Source: Turnera subulata (taxonomy: Eukaryota > Streptophyta > Magnoliopsida > Malpighiales > Passifloraceae). From it: a stretch of 64,000 nucleotides of DNA. The notes under the pieces are model-generated. The model was not told the origin of the DNA. It saw nothing but the letters and a program-made list of their open reading frames with translations, and did no database searches. Shown here piece after piece: positions 55,525 to 64,000 of this stretch. The stretch spans positions 1 to 64,000 of the forward strand of contig JAKUCV010003180.1 in assembly GCA_028386065.3 (NCBI GenBank). Reading direction: 5' to 3'. The stretch's first letter is position 1; each line of letters starts with the position of its first letter. A program made the translations under genes and the position numbers.

Positions 55525-56206
55525 ACCTTAGGAGGAGCGTGTTTATTACGTTCAAATTTCAAGTTACCGCGTTTTGAAATTTTACCGTTGCCTCATTTAT
55601 TGCTACGACACGCTATGTGTTTGCTGTTCGGGCAATAAATGCCAGAGGTTATCTGTCTTTCTCTACCTTGAAAATTTTCAATTTCCCGGGCTACTTCAAA
55701 TTGGTCTCCCTAAGACTTGTTCCTACATCCTTTGTCACATACACTCGTGACCATTGTGGCTAAACCGTGTGGACCACACCTCGAGTAGAGTGCGTATGTG
55801 ACCAGCTTATAGCTGTCGGACAGCGCGGAGAGATGCGAGACGAGACAGACGTTTTTGGCTCATACGGACAATTGTGAACAAGTGGGTAACGTGTCTTTCG
55901 AGGGACACAGGATGCTCCCGTGATCATCGCCTTGCCAGTTAACGGGTATTTTTTTTCACGAGGCTAACAGACGTCACCGTTAACAGTGTACGATACGTTT
56001 TCAGGATCGAGGATGTTCACGATCGATCTAGGGCACCGAATATGGGAACTTGCTTTGTTATAATCTCTTAATGTTTTGACCGTATTAAACGAGTTTTAGT
56101 TCGTTTATAATTTCATTATGATTAATTTCATACCTTATTGCTGGATTTAATCTATTTAAAATGAAATATCGTAATATAAGAGTTTGGATTTAAGAAGAAA
56201 GCTTAT
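55525..56206. other. Spacer between the two antisense genes
   Basis: Contains the promoter-proximal region of antisense gene 1. No open frame of note and no known motif. Numerous ACG/CGT steps and a run CACCGTTAACAGTGTACGATACG near 55976 give it a higher CpG look than the AT-rich flanks. Confidence 0.5.
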
Positions 56207-56212
56207 TTTATT
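56207..56212 (-). terminator. Polyadenylation signal of antisense gene 2
   Basis: AATAAA on the minus strand (CGAAATCAATAAAATAAGC), about 36 bases after the stop codon at 56248. Confidence 0.6.
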
Positions 56213-56247
56213 GATTTCGAAACTATTACAGCAAAAGGAAAAGCACT

Positions 56248-56646
56248 CTACGGAGTTACATGATGTTTCAGATCGGTTACAAGTTTCTGTATATTCGCGA
56301 CCTGAGAAGAGAGTCCCATGTAGGCCAGTTCCATTTGCATCACTGCAGTGTGGACCTTCTTCAGTGAAGTGTCCAGTTGCTTCATTATCTGCAGAGGTGT
56401 GCTGGACTCAGCTGTGGCCTTGCCTTTCCTATCTTTTGCATCTTTGTTACCGGAAGGTCCTTCCTTGACTACACGCTTCTTTCGCCGTTTTGGAGGAATC
56501 ACCATATGCTCCTTCAGACCGACGATCTTGGTCTTGAACCGCTTCTTTGGAGGTTCCTCATCGGAGCTTGTCGGGAAAGCTCTACCACCGATATAACTAT
56601 TGTCCTCTGAGTCCGAGGTAGTACGGGATCTTAGTGGTGAGTCCAT
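56248..56646 (-). CDS. Antisense gene 2: 132-residue basic, probably nuclear protein
   Basis: Intact frame, ATG at 56646 (CACAACTATGGAC), stop at 56248-56250. The N-terminal third is S/D/E-rich (DSEDNSYIGGRAFPTSSDEE). Residues about 32-62 carry two basic clusters resembling nuclear localisation signals (PPKKRFKTK and PPKRRKKRVVKEG). The C-terminal about 50 residues (LQIMKQLDTSLKKVHTAVMQ to LVTDLKHH) are predicted helical with heptad-like spacing, perhaps an oligomerisation coil. I recognise no family. A TATA box about 35 bp upstream and a downstream AATAAA make a compact unit. An acidic N terminus, nuclear signals and a coil would suit a transcriptional or chromatin regulator, but this is inference. 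Confidence 0.7.
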   Translation of the reverse strand: MDSPLRSRTTSDSEDNSYIGGRAFPTSSDEEPPKKRFKTKIVGLKEHMVIPPKRRKKRVVKEGPSGNKDAKDRKGKATAESSTPLQIMKQLDTSLKKVHTAVMQMELAYMGLSSQVANIQKLVTDLKHHVTP

Positions 56647-56680
56647 AGTTGTGAGTGAGTTCTCAACTCAGAGGTACGGT

Positions 56681-56687
56681 TTTTATA
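56681..56687 (-). promoter_or_regulatory. TATA box of antisense gene 2
   Basis: TATAAAA on the minus strand in CTGTCTATAAAAACCGTACC, about 35 bp upstream of the ATG at 56646. The predicted leader is therefore very short (about 5-10 bases). Confidence 0.65.
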
Positions 56688-56820
56688 GACAGGAGAAACA
56701 CCGCTTAAGGGTATAAGCGACATCTCGCAATAGGATCGGACACCTGGTGGAGAATACCAGAACCCTATCGTGGTAGGACCTACGGACTCGATGATTGAAT
56801 TTCGAGGACGAAATTTCTTT

Positions 56821-56834
56821 AAGTGGGGTAGAAC
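56821..56834 (+). promoter_or_regulatory. Polypurine tract of the young element
   Basis: AAGTGGGGTAGAAC directly precedes the 3' LTR and follows GACGAAATTTCTTT. This is the standard context at the 3' end of Del/Tekay elements. Confidence 0.75.
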
Positions 56835-59800
56835 TGTAACGCCCCGGATTCTATAATTTAAATTTTCAGAATTTTCGGAAATTTATTCCGATTTTACCCT
56901 TGAGGTATTACCGAGTCTTAGTTGGGGAAATAAATTATTTTGCCATGAGAATGTCAATTCTAAGTCGGTATTGTTCATAGTTCGGGTTCCGTGGGAAACG
57001 AAGTCGAGATCGGGACTAAACGAGAGGTTTAGCGTGGTTCATTTAAAACTACGTCGTTTTGGTGTTTTGAAAAAAAAAAAAAAAAAAAGAAGGTTGACTG
57101 AAGTGGGTTGACCGCGCCTCAGCCCGAAACGACGTCGTTTCGGGGCTGGCCGGCCAACCCTAAAAGCCTTCCTTCCCTTCTTCTTTTTCCTCCTCTTCTT
57201 TTCTTTCACTTTCGTTTTCTTTTTTCCGTTCCTTCTCCACTTGCCGCCGCCGCCCCAACGGCCATGTCTTCCCCCACAACGTCTCTGTCTGCCACTACCT
57301 CCCTCAACGACTAGATTCTCCACCATCTTCACCCCTTCTCTTCTTTTCTTCTTCTTCTTCATCTATTTCTTTCCTCTTCCTCCCTTCTCCATTTTCGGGT
57401 TTTCTAACCCGTCGCCGCCATCTGCCAGCTTTCACACGAGAGGGCAGTCGGGGGAGGTTGGGACAGGAGCGGTAGCTCGTACTCAGGTCGGGGCTCAGTC
57501 GCATTCGTCGCCACCGCCGCAGCCGAGAGAGAGCGAGACCAGAACCGGCGCCAGTGGCCGCGACGAGCAATACCTGTGCGTGGTTGCGAGGAGTCGCCGT
57601 CGCCTGAGTGGGCTTGCGGGGTGTCGACAAGAGGATGTCGGGTGCAGGTTGGGTTCGTTGGTGGCGTGGTTGGCCGGAGTGAGGCCTGCTGTTGGTTCCT
57701 GTGTTGCCTCGGGTCGAGTTGGAGGCTGCCGGATTTGGTGGGGTTGTCACCGAGCTGCCTCGGTAATGGGTAAGCCACAGACGCCTTCTTCTCCCTTTCT
57801 TTTCGCTTTCTTTGTTTCTTCACGTTTTGTGGATCGTTGATTGATGGATTTTGAATTGAATGGGTTTGTTGTGCTGTTCATTGGGTGTGGAGCTTGGTGG
57901 TGGTTGTTTGAGGCGGGTCTGTGTTCGGGTTCGTGATGGGGTTGATGTCACTGCCGCCGTTGCTAGTTGCGGTTGGTGGTTCATGGCGGCGAGTATGTGG
58001 GTTGCGTTGTTGAGGGCTGTCGGTTGCAGGGGATGCGTGGTGGTCGGGCAGAGGCGATTTGGTGGGTCAGATTGTTGTATTGTTGTTTCCGGCGGGTTTG
58101 AGTAGATTCCATTTTTTTTTTCCGGTAAGTGCTCCAGCGACCTGGACTTTATTCTTGAGTTTGTTAATAGATTGTATTGAGTTGAGTGTCGATTTGTGAT
58201 CGTTCTGGGTTTGGACAGATTACCGTGGTATTTTCCGGCGAGGACTTGACCGGAATCCGGCGTAGGTGCACTGTTCCGGCGAAGGCTCGGAACTTTTCCG
58301 GCAAAGACTCGGGTTCTGCCGGCGGACGAGAATTCTCGTTTTTACGAGTGTTAGACGGTAATTGTCTAAGATTTATCTCGGTTATACCATGTAATCAAAT
58401 TTTGGAATTTTATTTACCGAAACATATTTACATTGATATATTTGGTGAATTGTGGATTTCCGAGAGCGGAGAGAAAAGAGTGTGTGGCCGGGAAGACTTA
58501 CCGACACGAATAGATCATAGGCCGATAACCCTTGGGCTCGGAAACGACCTTAGGACGATTTTTAGGGAAAAACCGAGCCCAGGCCCAATAACCTCAATTT
58601 GAAGCTTAGGATATTTAATTGGACCTAAAATACGGACTTAGGACTTAATCACGGGAAACTAGACTCACGGATGTTAAGAACGGGTTGAAGCCCAATTACA
58701 TGATCAATAATAATATGAACCTAAGGAAGTGGGCCCACGGCCCGGAATTTGTGATTAAGGATTTAGTAGGCTTTAGGCCCGAGAATTGTTAGCGAACTTA
58801 AACCGACGAACCTTAGATCCTTAATTGATGGAGTTATGAAGAAGAAAATATCCTTTTGGACTTAGGCCCGGAAATCTTATATCGGAAGTTAGAGTCGGGG
58901 GTTACTCGATTAGAGTATATCTTAGCATACATATAAGTTTATTCTTAAAATTGGTTTAGTGATTATATTATGTGCCGGTATTCAGGCACGGGAGATACCC
59001 CGGGAGCTGTAGACTCGGATCGGGGAGAAGTCATAAACCGCATTTTGAGGTGACATTACAAGTCTTTATGTATATGTTTTGTGAATGCATGTTGGTGTGG
59101 TTTGTTTGTTTACTTGCCTTGTTTGCTACATGCAATATTTGGAATTGTATGCTTGATTGATCTCATATGTCTAAATTTCTTCATGAAAACTGTTATGAAG
59201 TATAACATGTAAAACACTTTTGTGATGATGTATGGTTATGGGCCGCAGGCCCGGATGAGACAGGGACACTTACAGTGCACACATCCCTGCAAGACATAAT
59301 GTATCTGAACCGTAATAGTATGTGGTTATGGGCCGAAGGCCCAGATGTTACAGGGGCACATACACACTTCCCTGAAAGACATAATGTACTTCAAACAGAA
59401 ATATCAAGGTGTAATTAAGAATAAAATACTAAATTCTACTGTGGTGTCGGTTGGTAGCCCCGAGGAGGGTTGGGTACCTCGGGTCACGTTATGCTGTTTA
59501 GCATGCCCAGGGGATGTAGGTGCACCCCTGGAAGACTTGCACCGGTTAGGTGTGTCTGAGTGCACCCTCAGGTAGCTAGCGGCCACTTGAGAGTTTTCAG
59601 TGGTAGAGCATGACTTCACTTTCATGTATATTTAGACTTTTAATGTTCACTGAGTAGGCGACTCACATAATCGCCACCGTTGTTTTTCAGACTTTAGTTA
59701 GCGTGCAGACTCACTTATACCCTCGACTCGGAGATCAGACGCAGTCACTTCAGCAGGTAGTTGTGCATTATCTCTTGGTGGGATCCATAGGGCCATATGC

Positions 59801-60128
59801 ATGTTATTTTTCTACACTGATTTTATTATTATTTTATCTTCCGCTGCATGACAAATAACTCGAGATGTCATAAATGTTTTATCTTTATATTGGCAGTTAG
59901 CCGGAGTTGATTTGTGATATTATGTCGGCGTGATGCCGTGATGGCTTATTATTTGTTAAGCCGGTTGATCTCGTTTATTTTTATGACATCTCATTGTTAA
60001 TACATTTTCATGGAAAATGTTTGTATGCCGAAGCGTCGGTTTTTGTACCCCGGGTTTTAAAGAGTATTTTGGTAACTCTTTTCCATTAAATATTTTATTT
60101 TATTAAATTGGGGGTACGGGCTTCCACA
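56835..60128 (+). repeat. 3' LTR (3294 bp) of the young gypsy element
   Basis: Same sequence as 50832-54372 except for the about 250-bp deletion (junction near 59602) and a handful of changes. Followed by the TSD GTATA. Confidence 0.95.
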
Positions 60129-60133
60129 GTATA

Positions 60134-61554
60134 GGTCTCAGTGTTTAAGTGCCTAGAGTGGAGAATAGGAGATGGAGATTCAGTCAGGTTTTGGAAGGAT
60201 AAATGGATCCCTAATGGCCCATTGATGAACTTGATATCCTCACCCATCCCACCTCTACAAACGGATGAGCGAGTCAGTTCTTATACCACTACCTCAGAGG
60301 ATTGGGATTGGAACAATTTTGGGGGTGTGCTGCCTGGTAGTGCATTTCAGGAGATCAGGGTGATCTGCGCCCCTAGCATATCCAAAGGACCAAATCGTAT
60401 TTGTTGGCCTCCTCTGGACATGGCAGATTAACTACTAAGTCTGCGTATGAGTTCCTAGAATCGGACAACTAGCCTCAGTCAGATAAGTCATGGGAGTGGA
60501 TATGGCATTGGAGGGGCCCTTAGAGGCTTAGAAGCTTTTTATGGCTAATGTACAGGGACAGACTCATGACGAATGCTCAGTGAAACTGCAGAGGTCTGGC
60601 AGTGAGTAGCAGCTGCCCAAAATGTGGAAGAGACAATCTTACACATCATGAGAGATTGTCCGATAGCAACAAAGCTATGGAGGTTTATGCGGATTCCATC
60701 AGAGATTTTGGATTTTAATTGTAGTAACTTACAACAGCGGATTGATACTAATTCTAGATCTCCACTATCCATGGCCGATGGGCTAGAGTGAGACATTATT
60801 TTTGTGGCTGCTTGCAATCTCCTCTGGCAGTGGAGGAATGACTTTGTCTTTTCAAAACAACCCACCACAATCTAGAATCCTGACCGAATTGCTTTGATTA
60901 AGGCTAAGGAGATCATGTGGGCAGAGGAGCAGGATTTACTAAAACCCTTGATGGGTTTGAAGGAGGGTTCGAGATTTGTCCAATGGATGCTACCACCACC
61001 TTATGCAGTTAAGGTTAACTTTGATGGGGTAGTGTACAGAGATAATGGGCAGGCATCTGCTGGGGGATTAATTCGTGGATCAGATGGGGAATGGTTAGGT
61101 GGAGTGGCTCATAATATCGACATCTGCTCAGCAAGTCAAGCAGAGCTGTGGGGCCTAAAAGCTATATTGGAACTAGCCTGGATTTGGGTTTCAGGCACGT
61201 TGAAGCAGAAATTGATGCACAAGTAGTTGTAGATATGGTTAATTTAAGTGAGGAAGATCAACACTTTTTGCCTACGCTGGTCTTTGAGATTAGAGGATTA
61301 ATTCAAGGGGATTGGTATGTTAGTTTGAAGCACATATAGAGAGAAGCTAACCATTGTGCCGATGTCGTTGATGCCATCGCGCATCAGATTTTTTATTTTA
61401 GCAGGGGGTTACTATTTTATATACCCCTCCTACTTTTATTTTATCACACATGCAAGCTGATGTAAAGGGAGATCCAAACCCTAGACTGTAATGGTGTATA
61501 TATGTTTTGATTAATAGAAACCCTAGGCATAATCACATTCTCCCAAAAAAAAAA
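60134..61554 (+). pseudogene. LINE ORF2 C-terminal part: zinc-binding and RNase H-like domain, 3' UTR and A tail
   Basis: Begins with FKCLEWRIGDGDSVRFWKDK WI, the usual post-RT segment of plant LINEs. A damaged zf-RVT region follows (60540-60680). The RNase H-like domain (RVT_3 type) spans about 60990-61390: KVNFDGVVYRDNGQ (Asp), CSASQAELWGLKAIL (Glu), AEIDAQVVVDM (Asp) and REANHCAD (Asp), so all four acidic positions are present, although a frameshift near 61180 and a stop near 61338 interrupt it. The 3' UTR ends in ten A at 61545-61554. Confidence 0.86.
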
Positions 61555-62509
61555 TGAAATAATTTTTGGAAGTTATAAGATTAATATGTGGGTTTTGCCA
61601 CTACCAAAAAGGAAGAGGAGTACTTATCTTGTTAGAGTATAACCATAGCATACCCACAATGGGTACCTCTTGTTTTTTTCTTTTGCATTTTTTAATAGTT
61701 TTAAATTTTAACCCTTCATTTTGTTTTGTTTTTGTAGGCATATTTTTTTGTAATAGTTTTTAACCCTAGACTTAAAATCTTTCACAAGCAGATCTTGAAC
61801 TTAGTACTTAGGCTCAAGACAAACACGAGCGAAGCATGAACTTAATTAAATTTATATAAACCGAGCCTGAATAGACCTGACAATTCGTGTTCATAGGTTG
61901 AGTTCGTGTCGAGCTGAATAAGTAAACTGGTTTCTCAATTTGAAATAAGAACTGCTTTTCCTTACTCTCTTGCCCATGAAAAAGAAAACAGAAAATAACC
62001 AGTGCTAATTTCTCACCAGCGAAACAAATACTAGAAAACTAGTGCTTACAAACCCAAGTGAAGGCTCTGTCTCTCATATGCAGTAACACAAAACAATAAA
62101 GAAAAGAAAACAAAGGTTTAGTAAAATGGATGGTAAGAATCACTCTCTTGTATCGTAATGCTCAACTGGATGATGTATAGAGAACCTATTATATGCACTT
62201 TTTCAGAATATAATAATTCCAACTGCATCAAATGAGTGAGTAATCATCAGATTCTGCTTCTTGCATTTCTTATGATACATGTATAAGGGGGTATTCCTAT
62301 CTGTACAGAATTACACTATACTGTACGAAATACAGAATTGGAGAGTAATGACATCAACTACCCCCCATAAACCATATAAGGAATTCAGTGACCACTTTTT
62401 TCTTGTGAAAAAACCTACATGACATCAGCATTTGCTTTCGCAAATAATATGAGAAAAGAATCAGCACCAAAAGAATCATCTCAGTTAAAAAAAGTGGGAT
62501 TTTTGTCAC
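61555..62509. other. Intergenic region and probable 3' UTR of the kinase gene
   Basis: AT-rich; no open frame with recognisable motifs and no terminal repeats. The part nearest 62509 is presumably transcribed as the 3' untranslated region of the receptor kinase (minus strand), but I cannot fix the polyadenylation site. Confidence 0.5.
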
Positions 62510-64000
62510 CTACTTTAATGTAACATCATCTTTCTGCTCAAAATCGTATGTAGGAGATGGAATAAAGTTCCCTCCTTGCTCATTGGACTCTATGAGCATC
62601 ACTACAACTTCCCGCATCGATGGCCGATCGAAAGGTGACAGACTTGTGCAGAGTAGAGCAATTTTCAAGACAGTGATCATGTGATCAACCAAGCCTTCAT
62701 CTTCAAGGTTTAATCTACCGTCAAGTATCTCAGATGTCAGTGAATGGTCCCTTACAAAATGTCTCACAACTGTAACAAGATCTCCTCCCTGTTCTAATGG
62801 CTGCACAGGAGTTTTTCCAGTTAGCAACTCCAATAGAACGACTCCATAGCTATATATGTCGCATTTTTCTGTAACCTTCATTGTGTATGCGTATTCTGCA
62901 ATAAGAAAAGATGGTGTGTAAAAACTCTGTAGCCAAAGACTTTCATCTACAGATAATAGAAAAGGAAAGACTCTGGGACGCAAACACAAAAGTGAGTGGA
63001 GAAAAAGAGATGGAGAAAAATATGGTGTACCGTTTCTCAGACCTACAGCCCATTGCTTTTTTCATATTTTTAATGTTAAAGCACAGTACTGGTCACTCAT
63101 ATGAAACCAAACTGAGATTTAGATAAGACATCAAGCTCGCCAGAGTAAAACATTGATCTCAAAACTGAGAAATGACTATGGCAGATCACAATCTCGTGAG
63201 TAATAGGAGGAATTTGACATTTATGTGAGAATACTTGGATTCATTATTTAATTTTCAAGTAGAGCAATCAATGAGTTCCAGTAATAAAATGGGAAGAATT
63301 CTTGGTCTTTGTGACAATACACATATATGTAGCTGAAAAGGAAGACAGAATCATGGGACATCATGTAAGAAAATGGTTATTTCTACTCTGTGTCTGTCTT
63401 AGTGAAAAGTATGCATGCATCTGATTGTTCACATGGTTGGTGTGTATGCACATGGTTTATGTCTCTGTACATATGTCAATTAGGGTGAGTGCGTGTTCTG
63501 CTGATTTTTTTATTTTTTTTTTGCACAATAATTAGAAACTGAATTAGCAACCATAAAAGTTGAGTAAACAGATCTTCTGTTTTAAATGCCTATAGCCTAG
63601 AGTCCCAAGAGGCTACAACTTAAAGAATAAATGATAAGGTCAGAAAACGTAAAGTATAGTGTTCACAAAGTGATTATCATATTTAGATTAGCCATGGGAA
63701 AGAATAGCCTACCAGGTGCAATATATCCATATGATCCTGCAATTGCTGACATTGATTTCGATTGAGGCATGTCAATGATTTTTGCCAAACCAAAATCACC
63801 AACATGGGCTTCAAAATTGTCATCAAGTAGGATATTGTTGGACTTTATATCACGGTGAATAATCCTTGGTTTGCAGTCATGGTGCAAGTAAGCAAGACCT
63901 TCAGCTGCTCCAAGAGCAATCATGAACCGTGTTGGCCAATCCAAGCCACAAGAAGGACCATGAAGCAGTTCACCCAAGCTACCCCTAGCCATGTACTCAT
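62510..64000 (-). CDS. LRR receptor-like serine/threonine kinase, 3' end (last two exons; runs off the window)
   Basis: Coding pieces are 63713-64000 (continuing beyond the window) and 62510-62895, separated by a GT-AG intron of 817 bp (62896-63712). The junction splits a codon to give [16 protein letters not shown]. Visible kinase subdomains: [12 protein letters not shown], the catalytic loop [14 protein letters not shown] (RD kinase, catalytic Asp present), VGDFGLAKI, the activation segment ending in [23 protein letters not shown], and the C-lobe with [11 protein letters not shown]. The C-terminal tail ends DDVTLK, stop TAG at 62510-62512. Wording matches plant subfamily XI LRR kinases (At1g17230, At2g33170 and At5g63930 type), membrane receptors with an extracellular leucine-rich repeat part lying outside this window. 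No damage is seen; this is the only clear intact host gene. Confidence 0.92.
62896..63712 (-). other. Intron of the receptor kinase
   Basis: Donor GTAGGCTATTC after ...GCACCTG and acceptor TCTTATTGCAG before AATACGCATAC (minus strand). 817 bp, T-rich on the sense strand, no coding content recognised. Confidence 0.88.

Larger units (their letters stand above)
50832..60128 (+). mobile_element. Very young non-autonomous gypsy element (Del/Tekay-like ends) with two antisense genes
   Basis: 9297 bp flanked by the perfect TSD GTATA (50827-50831 and 60129-60133), inserted in LINE ORF2. LTRs start TGTAACGCCCCGG and end GGGCTTCCACA: 50832-54372 and 56835-60128. PBS TGGTAGCGGAGCGGGC starts two bases after the 5' LTR. 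The 3' end has GAATTTCGAGGACGAAATTT and a purine-rich AAGTGGGGTAGAAC before the 3' LTR, typical of Del/Tekay chromovirus ends. The sense strand keeps only a 12-codon gag start. Instead of gag-pol there is an about 2.2-kb segment with two minus-strand transcription units. Confidence 0.95.
39105..61554 (+). mobile_element. L1-type LINE retrotransposon, decayed, cut into four pieces by three insertions
   Basis: Pieces: about 39105-40211 (ORF1 part), 41655-41937 (endonuclease start), 48292-50831 (endonuclease end and RT) and 60134-61554 (C-terminal domains, 3' UTR, A10 tail at 61545-61554). Reading frames continue across each insertion once the insertion and one TSD copy are removed. The 5' boundary is uncertain: ORF1 lacks its N-terminal part, so 5' truncation near 39105 is likely. 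I did not find a convincing LINE TSD. Confidence 0.85.

Noticed and set aside
50832..60128. Segmental tandem duplication of a 3.3-kb host segment
   Set aside because: The copies start TGTAACGCCCC, end TTCCACA, have a PBS after the first, a polypurine tract before the second and a GTATA TSD outside. They are therefore LTRs.
62911..63126. 71-codon plus-strand frame near the kinase
   Set aside because: Lies in the intron of the receptor kinase on the opposite strand, without motif.

Overview
The window is nuclear DNA of a flowering plant, most likely a eudicot. This rests on plant-type Ty3/gypsy, Ty1/copia, LINE and Mutator-like (MULE) elements, a plant LRR receptor-like kinase at the right edge, and a captured plant steroid-binding (MAPR/cytochrome b5-like) gene. 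I cannot name the species. About 90% of the sequence is transposable element, and one run of 935 N (45028-45962) is an assembly gap. The only clear host gene is the 3' end of the kinase at 62510-64000 (minus strand).

The layout is a set of nested insertions. Boundaries were read from terminal motifs and target-site duplications (TSDs). (1) 1-266 is the 3' part of a copia-type LTR. (2) 1106-18482 is plus-strand gypsy element B. Its 5' LTR holds a minus-strand solo LTR (1981-2950, TSD AAGGG). Its leader holds a complete minus-strand gypsy element A (3486-12290, TSD AGGAG). A's integrase is in turn split by a MULE (5052-6636, 9-bp TSD AGAAACAAT). (3) 19143-20131 is a copia-type solo LTR. (4) 20232-29763 is a Pack-MULE (9-bp TSD TTAAATTTA) carrying a steroid-binding-protein gene copy. 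Minus-strand gypsy element D (21088-28348, TSD AGCTC) sits inside it. (5) 29795-32002 is a decayed copia pol. It is followed by an unassigned LTR-like repeat (32003-39104) interrupted by a coding-poor LTR-internal-LTR-internal-LTR array (32603-37269, one outer TSD AATAC).

(6) From about 39105 to 61554 runs one decayed plus-strand L1-type LINE cut into four pieces. The three insertions are a solo LTR (40212-41649, TSD ATGAT), gypsy element C lacking RT and integrase (41938-48286, TSD AAGAG; itself holding a copia LTR with the N gap, 44685-46332, TSD TCCCT), and a very young non-autonomous gypsy element with about 3.5-kb LTRs (50832-60128, TSD GTATA).

The most unusual object is that last element. 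Its gag-pol has been replaced by a segment with two antisense open reading frames (227 and 132 codons), each with its own TATA box and AATAAA signal. Its LTRs differ by only about eight substitutions that I could see, all transitions. Other notable points are a pol C-terminal tail encoded inside the LTR in all gypsy families A-D and their relatives, a shared primer-binding site (TGGTAGCGGAGC), and a deletion derivative that joins the gag leader directly to the pol tail. Lineage names (CRM-like, Del/Tekay-like, SIRE-like) are judgements from remembered motifs, not from a search.
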